Shown piece by piece: positions 18,732 through 27,250 of a stretch of 64,000 bases of DNA; within the stretch, counting starts at the first letter, position 1; each line of letters starts with the position of its first letter. Origin of the DNA: Candidatus Palauibacter rhopaloidicola (GTDB lineage: Bacteria > Gemmatimonadota > Gemmatimonadetes > Palauibacterales > Palauibacteraceae); assembly GCA_026914155.1 (NCBI GenBank), contig JAPPGH010000012.1:62001-126000 (forward strand). The letters run 5' to 3'. The position numbers were made by a program, and so were the translations under genes. The notes under the pieces were generated by a model that saw only the letters and a list, made by a program, of their open reading frames with translations, did not search any database and was not told where the DNA came from.

Positions 18732-21076
18732 GCCGGGCGGGCGGGACGTGGGTCGGAGCGCGGGTGCCGCGCAACGAGGACGCGCGGCTGCTGACCGGCC
18801 GCGCGCAGTTCGTGGAGGACGTCGAGCCGCCGGGCGCGCTGCACGTCGCCTTCGTGCGGAGCGACCTGCCGGCCGGCCGGCTGCGCGCCCTCGATGTGGC
18901 GAGCGCTCGGGCGCACCCCGGGGTCCACGCCGTCTTCACGGCCGCCGATCTCGGCCCGCTCCTGCGGCCCGGCGCGGTGCTCGTCCCGCCGCCGCCGCTC
19001 GAAGGGTTGGTGTTCCACGCGCGTACGGCGCTCCCCCTCGTCCGCGAGCGGATCCGGCATCAGGGCGAGGCGCTGGCGATGATCATCGCGGAGAGCCGCT
19101 ACGTGGCCGAGGACGCGGCCCAACTCGTGGAGGCGGACATCGAGCCGCTCGATCCCGTCGTGGACCTCGGGCGGGCGCTCGATGAGGACGCGCCTCGCGT
19201 GCATGAAGACCTCCCGTCGAACCTCGCCGCGCACGTCCGGCAGGCGAAGGGGGACTACGCCGCCGCCCGCGCGCGGGCCGATCTCGTCCTGGAGCGGCGC
19301 TTCAGCTACGACCGGGGGATCGGGGGCGCGATCGAGAACCGGGCCGTCGTGGCGGAGTGGGACGCGCGGGCCGACCGGCTGCAGGTATGGGACACGACGC
19401 AGGCCCCCATTCCCGTCCGCAACGTCGTGGCCGCCGCGCTCGGCCTGTCGGAGTCGCAGGTGCGCTTCATCGCCCCCTTCGTCGGCGGCGGCTTCGGTCC
19501 GAAGATCATGTTCTACGCGGAGGAGATCCTCATCCCCTGGGCCTCGATCCGACTGGGCCGGCCCGTGAAGTGGGTCGAGGACCGGTACGAGAACTTCTTC
19601 GCCACCACCCAGGAGCGGGGGCAACTGCACGAGGCGGAGATCGCGGTCACGCGCGAGGGCCGGATCCTGGGCGTGCGCGACATCTTCCTCCACGACTCGG
19701 GGGCGTACGACCCCTACGGTCTCACGATCCCCATCAACAGCCAGTGCACGCTGCTCGGGCCCTACCGGGTGCCGAACTACGAGAGCGAGTTCCGGGTCGC
19801 CTTCACGAACAAGCCGATCGTCACGCCCGTGCGCGGCGCGGGCCGGCAGCACGGCGTTTTCGTCATGGAGCGCCTGCTCGACCTCGCGGCGCGCGGCCTC
19901 GGCATCGATCCGGTCGAGATCCGCCGCCGCAACGTGATCGGTTCGGACGAGTTCCCCTACAACCACGAGGTCATGTACCAGGACTTCGCCCCGCTCCGGT
20001 ACGACAGCGGGAGTTATGAGGAGTCGCTCGAAGAGGCCGTGCGTCTCGTCGGTTATGACGAGACGTTCCCGCGGGAACGCGAGCGGGCGCGGGCGGACGG
20101 ACGCGTGGTCGGCGTCGGCGTCGTCAACTACGTGGAGGGGACGGGGATCGGCCCCTACGAGGGCGCCCGGATCACGGTCGAGCCGAGCGGCACCGTCCGC
20201 CTCGCGACCGGCGTGGGCACCCAGGGCCAGGGGCACTTCACCTCCTTCGCGCAGATCGTGGCCGATGCCATCGGGGTGGCGCCGTCCGACGTGCGGGTGG
20301 TGACGGGCGACACGAGCGACTTCCATTGGGGGACGGGCACCTTCGCGAGCCGCGGGGCGGTCGTGGCCGGCAACGCGATCCACGCCGCGGCGCAGTCCGT
20401 GCGGAAGAAGATCCTGCGCCACGCCGCCGCCGCGCTCGAGGTCGATCCCGATGATCTCGAACTCGCCGACGGCGCCGCCCGCGTGCGGGGCGCCCCGGAC
20501 CTGTCCGTCGACCTCGGCGCGCTCGCGGTGAGCGCCAACCCGCTGCGCGGGGCCGTTGAGCCGGGGACCGAGCCGGGGCTCGAGGCGACCTCCTACTTCG
20601 GCCCACCGTACGGGACGACCGCGAACGGGACGCACGCCGTCGTCGTGGCGGTGGATGCCGAGACGGCGATGGTCGAGATCCTGCGCTACATCGTCGTGCA
20701 CGACTGCGGGACGGTGATCAACCCGACCATCGTGGAAGGCCAGATCCATGGCGGCGTCGCGGCGGGGATCGGAAACGCCTTCTACGAGGAACTCGTGTTC
20801 GACGAGTTCGGGGGCACGAGCAACGCTTCGTTCATGGACTACCTGCTCCCGACCTCGACGGACGTCCCCCCGATCGAGACGGCCCACCTCGAGACGCCTT
20901 CGACGCTGAACCCGCTGGGGACGAAGGGAGTGGGGGAGGGCGGCGCGATCCCGGTCGCCGCCGCCTTCGCGCAGGCCGTCGAGGATGCGCTGGCCGACCT
21001 CGCCCCGGAACTGGAGATCCTCGACATCCCGCTGAGCCCCGGCCGCCTGTTCGAACTCCTCCGGGGGGCGTCGTGA
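18728..21076 (+). CDS. Molybdenum hydroxylase large subunit (CoxL/xanthine dehydrogenase family)
   Basis: 782 residues containing the molybdopterin cytosine dinucleotide-binding parts: FVGGGFGPK, TPVRGAGRQHGVFVMERL, VGVGTQGQGHFTSFAQ and the active-site GTKGVGEGG with catalytic Glu737. The form I CO dehydrogenase active-site loop AYxCSFR is absent: the aligned position reads TPVRGAGR. It is therefore a hydroxylase for an aldehyde, N-heterocycle or aromatic acid rather than a CO oxidiser. Translation starts at the GTG in the overlap with the small-subunit gene. Maturation chaperones are not adjacent. Confidence 0.93.
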   Translation: MSRAGGTWVGARVPRNEDARLLTGRAQFVEDVEPPGALHVAFVRSDLPAGRLRALDVASARAHPGVHAVFTAADLGPLLRPGAVLVPPPPLEGLVFHARTALPLVRERIRHQGEALAMIIAESRYVAEDAAQLVEADIEPLDPVVDLGRALDEDAPRVHEDLPSNLAAHVRQAKGDYAAARARADLVLERRFSYDRGIGGAIENRAVVAEWDARADRLQVWDTTQAPIPVRNVVAAALGLSESQVRFIAPFVGGGFGPKIMFYAEEILIPWASIRLGRPVKWVEDRYENFFATTQERGQLHEAEIAVTREGRILGVRDIFLHDSGAYDPYGLTIPINSQCTLLGPYRVPNYESEFRVAFTNKPIVTPVRGAGRQHGVFVMERLLDLAARGLGIDPVEIRRRNVIGSDEFPYNHEVMYQDFAPLRYDSGSYEESLEEAVRLVGYDETFPRERERARADGRVVGVGVVNYVEGTGIGPYEGARITVEPSGTVRLATGVGTQGQGHFTSFAQIVADAIGVAPSDVRVVTGDTSDFHWGTGTFASRGAVVAGNAIHAAAQSVRKKILRHAAAALEVDPDDLELADGAARVRGAPDLSVDLGALAVSANPLRGAVEPGTEPGLEATSYFGPPYGTTANGTHAVVVAVDAETAMVEILRYIVVHDCGTVINPTIVEGQIHGGVAAGIGNAFYEELVFDEFGGTSNASFMDYLLPTSTDVPPIETAHLETPSTLNPLGTKGVGEGGAIPVAAAFAQAVEDALADLAPELEILDIPLSPGRLFELLRGAS

Positions 21077-21969
21077 AGCCGCCGCCCTTCGAGTACGTGG
21101 CGGCGGCCGACCTGGACGAAGCGCTGGAGGCGCTCGCGGATGCGTCCGTCGAGACACGACCGCTCGCGGGCGGACAGAGCCTCGTCCCGATGCTCAACTT
21201 CCGTCTCGCGGCGCCGGAACGTCTCGTGGACCTGAACGGGATCGAGGAGTTGGCGGGCGTCGAGGAGATGGGGGACGGAGGGCTGCGTCTCGGCGCCATG
21301 GTCCGGCATCGCCAACTGGAGTGCGATCCGCTCATCGCGCGGCGGGCCCCACTCCTCGCGGAGGCGGCGCCCTTCATCGCGCACCCCCAGATCCGCTCGC
21401 GGGGCACGGTGGGAGGCTCCGTGGCGCACGCCGATCCCGCCGCGGAACTGCCCGCCGTCCTCCTCACGCTCGGGGCGCGGGTCCGGATCGCCCGCCGCTC
21501 GCGGGAAGGAGAGCCCGGCTCCCGGGTGGAGCGGACCCTGGATCTGGACGGTTTCTTCGTCGGCCCCTTCTTCTCCGTGCTGGAACCCGATGAACTCCTC
21601 ACGGCCATCGAGGTGCCCCCGCCCGCCCCGGGGGAGGGGACGGCCTTCGACGAGGTGGCCCGGCGCCGGGGCGACTACGCCCTCGCCGGCGTGGCGGCGC
21701 GCGTGCGCCTGGACTCCCGCGGGGTCTGCGCCGCCGCCGCCATCTCGCTTGTGAACGGCGGGGCCACCCCCTGCCTGATGAGCGAGGCCGCGCGCACGCT
21801 CGTCGGCGCGGAGCCTACGCCGAGAACGGTCGCAGCCGCGGCGGCCGCATGCGCGGAGACCGCCGAACCCGCCGCCGACATGCACGCGAACGAGACGTAC
21901 CGCCGGCACCTGGTCCGCACCCTGACCGCCCGGGTGGTGTCGCTCGCGGCGGCTCGCGCCCGGACTTGA
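21073..21969 (+). CDS. Molybdenum hydroxylase FAD-binding subunit (CoxM-like)
   Basis: 298 residues. The FAD-binding PCMH-type motifs are AGGQSLVPMLNFRL (about residues 32-45) and IRSRGTVGGSVAHADPAAE (about 107-125); the C-terminal half is the CO-dehydrogenase flavoprotein C domain (FDEVARRRGDYALAG). It takes electrons from the iron-sulfur subunit and gives them to an acceptor such as quinone or oxygen. The GTG start overlaps the large-subunit stop (GTGA), completing an S-L-M gene order; cox operons are usually M-S-L. Its own stop overlaps the acyl-CoA synthetase start (TTGA). Confidence 0.94.
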   Translation: MKPPPFEYVAAADLDEALEALADASVETRPLAGGQSLVPMLNFRLAAPERLVDLNGIEELAGVEEMGDGGLRLGAMVRHRQLECDPLIARRAPLLAEAAPFIAHPQIRSRGTVGGSVAHADPAAELPAVLLTLGARVRIARRSREGEPGSRVERTLDLDGFFVGPFFSVLEPDELLTAIEVPPPAPGEGTAFDEVARRRGDYALAGVAARVRLDSRGVCAAAAISLVNGGATPCLMSEAARTLVGAEPTPRTVAAAAAACAETAEPAADMHANETYRRHLVRTLTARVVSLAAARART

Positions 21970-23534
21970 CCGGCCCCGCGCTCTTCCGCCCGCCCCCGGA
22001 GTGGTCGGACCGCGTCGCCGTGCTCGCGGATGGCGCGTCCCGCACGTACGGCGAACTCGACGCGCAATCGCGGCTGTGGGCCCGACATCTCCTTGCCGGA
22101 GCCGGCGCCGCCGATCTGGACGGGGCCCGGGTCGGGTTCCTCATGGCGCCGGGCTTCGAGTACGTCGTCACCGAGTGGGCGATCTGGCGCGCCGGCGGGA
22201 TCGCGGTCCCGTTATGTCCGGACCATCCGGCGCGCGAGATCGAATACGTGATCGACGATGCGGACTGCGCCGCGCTCATCGGGGCCGGAGAGACGGGACG
22301 TCGGGTCGACGGCCCGGCGCGGGAGCGCGGCATCCCGTTTCACGACGCCGGCGACGCGAAAGCGGGCTCCTCGGCGTCCGACGTGCCCGACCCGGACTCG
22401 CTGCCCTCGATCGGGGCGGATCGACCCGCGATGATCCTCTACACCAGCGGCACGACGGGGCGCCCCAAGGGCGTTGTGACGACGCACGCCCAGATCGAGG
22501 CGCACATGCGGTCGCTGCTCGACGCGTGGAGATGGGAGCGCGACGACCGCATCCTCCACGTCCTTCCCCTCCACCACACGCACGGCGTGGTCAACGCGCT
22601 CTGCTGTCCGCTCCGAGCGGGGGCCGCTGTGGAGTTCGGCGGGTCGTTCGATCCGTCGGCCGCCTGGGAGCGACTCGCCTCGGGCGACATCAGCGTGTTC
22701 ATGGCCGTGCCGACGATCTACGCCAAGCTGCTGCGCGCCTGGGATGCCGCGGACCGCGCCACGCAGGAGCGGTGGTCGCGGGGCGTGCGGCCGCTACGGC
22801 TCATGGTGTCGGGGTCGGCGGCCCTCCCGGTGCGCGCGTTCGAGCGCTGGGAGGAGATCACCGGGCACCGTCTCCTCGAGCGCTACGGCATGACGGAGAT
22901 CGGCATGGGGCTCTCGAATCCGTACGACGGCGAGCGGCGTCCGGGCACCGTGGGCCAGCCTCTCCCCGGCGTAGGCCTGCGTCTCGTGCGCCCGGCCACG
23001 GGGCGCGTGCTCGCGGAGGGCATGGAAGTCTTGGCGCCGGGAGTGTCGGGCGAAATCCGGATTCGCGGCCCCATGGTGTTCTCCGAGTACTGGCGGCGTC
23101 CGGAAGAGACGGCGGCCGCCTTCGTGGACGGGTGGTTCCTGACCGGAGACGAGGCGGTCCTCGAGGACGGCTACTACCGCCTCCTGGGGCGCCGCTCCGT
23201 CGACATCCTCAAGAGCGGCGGCTACAAGATCTCGGCGGTCGAGATCGAGGAACTGCTGCGCACGCACCCGCATGTGAGGGACTGCGCCGTGGTCGGAATC
23301 CCGGACGAGGACTGGGGCGAGCGGATCGCCGCCGCGGTCGTCCCCGAGCCCGGCCCGGCGCCGGGGCCCGCCTCCCTCCCCGAGCGGCTGGATCCGTGGG
23401 TCCGGGAGCGGCTCGCGCGCTACAAGGTGCCGCGCGCCTGGCTCTGCGTCGCAGACCTGCCGCGGAACGCGATGGGCAAGGTGCAAAAGCCCGCCGTGCA
23501 GGCGCTCTTCGACGCCCCGGCCGAATCGTCGTGA
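21966..23534 (+). CDS. AMP-forming acyl-CoA synthetase, ACSF3/malonyl-CoA synthetase (MatB)-like
   Basis: 522 residues with ANL-superfamily motifs: the P-loop LYTSGTTGRPKG, the A5 motif ERYGMTEIGMGLS, the A7/A8 motifs FLTGDEAVLEDGYYRLLGR and DILKSGGYKIS, and the A10 lysine motif RNAMGKVQK. The stretches LPLHHTHGVVNALCCPL, FMAVPTIYAKLL and LMVSGSAALP closely recall human ACSF3 and MatB, which activate malonate or methylmalonate. It forms an acyl-CoA from a short, possibly dicarboxylic acid. I start at the TTG at 21966, overlapping the preceding stop (TTGA). Coupled to the molybdenum hydroxylase genes, it could activate the acid they make. Confidence 0.88.
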   Translation: MTGPALFRPPPEWSDRVAVLADGASRTYGELDAQSRLWARHLLAGAGAADLDGARVGFLMAPGFEYVVTEWAIWRAGGIAVPLCPDHPAREIEYVIDDADCAALIGAGETGRRVDGPARERGIPFHDAGDAKAGSSASDVPDPDSLPSIGADRPAMILYTSGTTGRPKGVVTTHAQIEAHMRSLLDAWRWERDDRILHVLPLHHTHGVVNALCCPLRAGAAVEFGGSFDPSAAWERLASGDISVFMAVPTIYAKLLRAWDAADRATQERWSRGVRPLRLMVSGSAALPVRAFERWEEITGHRLLERYGMTEIGMGLSNPYDGERRPGTVGQPLPGVGLRLVRPATGRVLAEGMEVLAPGVSGEIRIRGPMVFSEYWRRPEETAAAFVDGWFLTGDEAVLEDGYYRLLGRRSVDILKSGGYKISAVEIEELLRTHPHVRDCAVVGIPDEDWGERIAAAVVPEPGPAPGPASLPERLDPWVRERLARYKVPRAWLCVADLPRNAMGKVQKPAVQALFDAPAESS

Positions 23535-23691
23535 CCCCGGCGGCCCACGACAATGCCCCGCGTCCGCGCCCGGCGAACGCAGCGGGGCTCGTGCCGCCAG
23601 CCGCCGGCATTGCGTTCCCCGAGCAGATGCGGGAGCGTACGGCCGTTGGTTCTTGCCGCCTCAACATCGAACCGAGTGGAGCCGATCGCTC

Positions 23692-24480
23692 ATGAAACTC
23701 TACGATCTCTCGCAGCCCCTGAACCAGGACTGCTTCTTCTGGCCGTACTACCCCCCGTTCGAGGTCAAGTACATCAAGCGCAAGGTCGAGCACGGGGTGA
23801 ACGCGCAGTACATCCAGACCTCGAACCACATGGGCACCCACCTCGACGCGCCGCGCCACTTCGTGACCAACGGCATGTCGATCGACGAGATCCCCCTGGA
23901 GTGGCTGTACGGGGACGGTGTCATCGTCGACCTGCGCGACGAGATGGGCGACCTCGCCGTGTACACGCCCGAGATGATCGAATCGCGGGTGGAGATCCGC
24001 GATGGAGACCTCCTGATCCTGCACACGGGGTGGGAGCGCTTCGCGCAGTTCGGCGCCGACGCGAACGAGGAGCGCTACGTCCATACGCACCCCGGCGCGC
24101 ACCCCGACATGGTGCAGTGGCTCATCGACCGGAAGATCAAGGTCTGGGGCGTGGACGTGATCTCCACCGATCATCCCATGAACCTCCCCATCGGGAGATT
24201 CCTCGGGAAGGGTACGTTCGGACACTGCGACCGGGTGCGGGCGATGGCGGAAAAAGTGTTCGGCGGGGCCGAGGCCGTAGAGGAACTGTTTCCCGAGGAG
24301 CACTACCAGCTCACGCACAATGCGCTCTTCCCGCACAACTGCATGCACATAGAGAACCTCGGCGGCCGGATCGCCGAGCCGGAACTGCAGAACCGGCGGC
24401 TCACCATCGGGTGCTTCCCGTGGAAGTTCAAGGGCGGGGAAGCCGCCTTCTGCCGCGTGGTGGCGTTCCTGGATGAGTAG
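23692..24480 (+). CDS. Cyclase-family (kynurenine formamidase-like) metal hydrolase
   Basis: 262 residues of the PF04199 cyclase family. The signature SNHMGTHLDAPRHF (about residues 42-55) provides His and Asp metal ligands; GVDVISTDHP and the C-terminal NCMHIENLGG carry further conserved residues. Family members hydrolyse arylformamides, isatin or cyclic amides, usually with Mn or Zn. I start at the ATG at 23692 with GTGGAG about 10 bases before; an in-frame upstream ATG at 23653 adds 13 residues without family similarity. There are 157 bases of non-coding DNA upstream, in which I see no strong signal. Confidence 0.87.
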   Translation: MKLYDLSQPLNQDCFFWPYYPPFEVKYIKRKVEHGVNAQYIQTSNHMGTHLDAPRHFVTNGMSIDEIPLEWLYGDGVIVDLRDEMGDLAVYTPEMIESRVEIRDGDLLILHTGWERFAQFGADANEERYVHTHPGAHPDMVQWLIDRKIKVWGVDVISTDHPMNLPIGRFLGKGTFGHCDRVRAMAEKVFGGAEAVEELFPEEHYQLTHNALFPHNCMHIENLGGRIAEPELQNRRLTIGCFPWKFKGGEAAFCRVVAFLDE

Positions 24481-24504
24481 TCGAGGAATAGTCGAGAATC
24501 GACG

Positions 24505-24528
24505 GTCGGGCGAAAATGAGTGCCCGAC
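24505..24528. other. Intergenic hairpin
   Basis: GTCGGGC (24505-24511) and GCCCGAC (24522-24528) form a 7-base-pair stem around a 10-base loop, between the cyclase-family gene and the serine hydrolase. No T-run follows, so it is not a typical intrinsic terminator. It could be an mRNA processing or stability element, or an operator. Confidence 0.4.
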
Positions 24529-24562
24529 GCGTCTTCAGACGGATCAGACGGAGAGGTGGAAC

Positions 24563-25723
24563 ATGACGATCGCCAGCCGTGCGCGAAGAAACGCATTGCC
24601 GCTGCTGTCGCTCCTTCTGTCGTTCGGTTTCCTGTCGCAGGCCGCGGCCCCGCTCGGGGCGCAGAGCTTCTCGCGGGAGGGACTGCTCGACTACATGGAG
24701 CAGATCCGCAACGACAACGACCTTCCCGGGCTGTCCGTCGCGGTGGCGGTGGACGGGGAGATCGTCTTCTCAGAAGGCGTGGGCGTCGCCGAACTGGACA
24801 ACCGCACCCCCGCCACCGGCCGAACGGTCCACAACGTGGGATCGGTGTCGAAGGTGCTGGCCGTCGTCGGCCTCATGCAGCTCGTCGAGCAGGGGAAGGT
24901 GGATCTCGACGCGACGCTCCAGACGTACATGCCCTGGTATCCCGAGCGGGAGTTCCCGATCACGGTGCGCCACATCCTCACGCACACCTCCGGAATCCGG
25001 CACTACGACGGGGTCGAATTCGGCCCCCACGACCTGCTCCGCTTGCGGCACTACGACACCTTCGAGGAGGCGACGGAGCTGTGGCGCGACGACCCCCTCG
25101 CCTACGACACGGACTCCGGCTGGATGTACTCCTCGCACGCGCACAACCTCCAGCACGGGATCGTCGAGGCGGCGTCGGGAGTGGACTACGAGGAATACCT
25201 CAAGCGCTACGTGTGGGAGCCGGCGGGGATGTTCGCCACCCAGTTCGACGTCCCGTCGCGGGTCGTGCAGAACCGCGGCCGCGGCTACGTCCGGGGCGAA
25301 TCCGGCCGCTTCATCAACGCCCCGCCGGAGGACCCGAGCTACAAGTACGCCGGCGGCGGCATCATCTCCAACGTGGAAGACCTCGTCCGCTTCGCGATCG
25401 CGATCAACGACGGGCGCCTGCTCGCTCCGGAGACGGTGGCGGAGATGCACCGGCCGCAGCTGGAGCCGGGGATTCGGGAGATCGACCCGTCGTCACCGGA
25501 TGGACTCGGCGATCCGATCGCGCACGAGCAGGCGCTGGCATGGTTCATACGAACGGACCCGAAGGGACGTCGCTATCCGAGCCATACGGGCACGGTGAAG
25601 GGTACGCGGTCCTTCCTCGCGAACTTCGACGACTACGGCGTGGTGGTGGGGCTGCAGACGAACGCGCTCCCCTTCGACTCGGCGAGGTACGGCGAGGCGA
25701 TCGCCCAGATGTTCCTGCCGTAG
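24563..25723 (+). CDS. Exported serine hydrolase, beta-lactamase/DD-peptidase fold
   Basis: 386 residues with a signal peptide (to about residue 33, PLGAQ). Class C beta-lactamase-fold motifs are present: SxxK as SVSK (VGSVSKVLAVVGLMQ), a tyrosine motif YSSHAHN in place of YxN, and HTG (SHTGTVKG) instead of KTG. This pattern is usual for esterases and peptidases of the beta-lactamase family rather than antibiotic-inactivating enzymes. ATG at 24563 follows GGAGAGGTGG. Located among hydrolases of the catabolic block; the substrate is unknown. Confidence 0.88.
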   Translation: MTIASRARRNALPLLSLLLSFGFLSQAAAPLGAQSFSREGLLDYMEQIRNDNDLPGLSVAVAVDGEIVFSEGVGVAELDNRTPATGRTVHNVGSVSKVLAVVGLMQLVEQGKVDLDATLQTYMPWYPEREFPITVRHILTHTSGIRHYDGVEFGPHDLLRLRHYDTFEEATELWRDDPLAYDTDSGWMYSSHAHNLQHGIVEAASGVDYEEYLKRYVWEPAGMFATQFDVPSRVVQNRGRGYVRGESGRFINAPPEDPSYKYAGGGIISNVEDLVRFAIAINDGRLLAPETVAEMHRPQLEPGIREIDPSSPDGLGDPIAHEQALAWFIRTDPKGRRYPSHTGTVKGTRSFLANFDDYGVVVGLQTNALPFDSARYGEAIAQMFLP

Positions 25724-25745
25724 GGACCGGAGAGACTCGCCCACC

Positions 25746-27155
25746 GTGCTCGAACGCCGCGATCCGGCGCTGCTCCCGGCGCGCGAGCAGGCCCGGCGCA
25801 TCCGGGCGGGGGCGCTGAGCGCGGCCGACCTCCTCCGGGCCTGCCTGGCCCGCGTCGAACGTCACAACGCCGAGCTCAACGCGGTCGTCACCCTGAACCC
25901 GGCCGCGGAGGTGGAGGCGGCCGCGGTCGACGCCTCCCTCGGGGCCGGCGAGGATCCGGGACCCCTCGCCGGGCTCGTCGTCGGCATCAAGGACGTGACC
26001 GAGACGGCGGGCCTCCGCACGACGTACGGCTCGCCGCTGTTCGCCGACCACGTGCCCGGAGAGGATGCGCTCGTCGTGCGTCGCCTGCGCGAGGCCGGCG
26101 CGGTGATCCTCGGTAAGACGAATACGCCGGAGTTCGCGGCGGGCGGCAACACGTGGAACGAAGTGTTCGGCGTGACCAGGAACCCGTGGAATCCCGCCCT
26201 CAGCGCGGGAGGGTCCACCGGAGGCGGCGCGGTCGCCCTCGCGACGGGGATGATCTCGCTCGCGCAGGGCACCGATCTCGGCGGCTCGCTGCGGATCCCG
26301 GCCTCGTTCTGCGGAATCGCCGGGCTTCGCCCCACGCCGGGCCTCGTCCCGACGGTGCCGGCCGCCTACCTGTGGGACGATCTGCAGGCGACCGGCCTGA
26401 TGGCGCGCGATCCGGAGGACGTCGCCTTCGGGCTCCGCGCGATCTCGGGGCCCGATCCGGCCTCGCCCGTGTGCGCTCCCGAGCCGCGCTGGGCGGAACC
26501 CGGTGCCGCGGATCTCGCCGGAGCCCGCTGGGCCTGGTGCGGCGACGTCGCGCGCATCGGTATCGACGGCGGCGTGGAGGCGGCGTGCCGCGAGGCGCTG
26601 GCGTCGCTTCGGTCGGCGGGCGCGCGCGTCGATGAGGTGGATCTTGACCTCTCCTGGGCGTGGGACGCGTTCCTCGCCCTCCGCGGGCACTGGTTCGTGT
26701 CGCATTTCGAGGCCGAACTTCACCGGGTCGACGCCTTCGGACCCAACGTGTCGGCCAACCTCCGCTCCGGACTGGCCCTGACCCCGGCCGAGCTCGGGGC
26801 GGCGGAGAACGCGCGCCGCCGGGTGAGGGAAGCGCTTCTCGTCCTCCTCGAACGGTACGACGCGCTCCTGACGCCGTGCATGGCGATCCCGCCCTTCCCG
26901 GCGAAGCAGAACTACCCGGAGACGGTCGGGGGACGGCCAATGGAGACGTACGTGGACTGGATCGCCCCCACCTTTCTGCTCTCGATGCCCGGTCTGCCCG
27001 TGGCCTGCGTCCCGGCCGGGTTGGATGCCGCGGGGTTGCCGGTCGGGCTGCAGGTCGTCGGCCCTCCGCGCGGGGAGGGGCAGGCGCTCGCGATCGGGTC
27101 CGCGATTGGCAGGGCACGGCCGGTCGGCCCTCCGCCCATGGTCGCCGACGACTGA
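25746..27155 (+). CDS. Amidase signature family hydrolase
   Basis: 469 residues. The Ser-cisSer-Lys triad is visible: Lys in VGIKDVTETAG (about residue 81), the cis-Ser loop GGSTGGG and the nucleophile in GTDLGGSLRIPASFCG (about residue 181). In the first loop the family consensus GGSSGG is GGSTGG. It hydrolyses a carboxamide to the acid and ammonia. No signal peptide, so cytoplasmic. GTG start, 22 bases after the serine hydrolase, behind GGAGAG. With the cyclase-family enzyme and M20 hydrolase nearby it suggests breakdown of an amide-containing compound. Confidence 0.9.
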   Translation: MLERRDPALLPAREQARRIRAGALSAADLLRACLARVERHNAELNAVVTLNPAAEVEAAAVDASLGAGEDPGPLAGLVVGIKDVTETAGLRTTYGSPLFADHVPGEDALVVRRLREAGAVILGKTNTPEFAAGGNTWNEVFGVTRNPWNPALSAGGSTGGGAVALATGMISLAQGTDLGGSLRIPASFCGIAGLRPTPGLVPTVPAAYLWDDLQATGLMARDPEDVAFGLRAISGPDPASPVCAPEPRWAEPGAADLAGARWAWCGDVARIGIDGGVEAACREALASLRSAGARVDEVDLDLSWAWDAFLALRGHWFVSHFEAELHRVDAFGPNVSANLRSGLALTPAELGAAENARRRVREALLVLLERYDALLTPCMAIPPFPAKQNYPETVGGRPMETYVDWIAPTFLLSMPGLPVACVPAGLDAAGLPVGLQVVGPPRGEGQALAIGSAIGRARPVGPPPMVADD

Positions 27156-27168
27156 AGCGGGCGGCGAG

Positions 27169-27206
27169 ACGTTTCCGCGGGAACGTTCCACGCTAGATTC
27201 CACGCT
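27169..27206. repeat. Imperfect palindrome and direct repeat before the M20 gene
   Basis: ACGTTTCCGCGGGAACGT (27169-27186) is an 18-base palindrome with a single mismatched pair. It runs into a direct repeat TTCCACGCT at 27186-27194 and 27198-27206, 12 bases apart. The elements sit in the 95-base gap between the amidase and M20 hydrolase genes and could bind a regulator. Confidence 0.35.
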
Positions 27207-27250
27207 CGCGGCTGCCGCCGACCACACCCCGAACCCCCCGAGAGCCGACC

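Noticed and set aside
18231..21969. Aerobic carbon monoxide dehydrogenase
   Set aside because: The large subunit lacks the form I active-site loop AYxCSFR.
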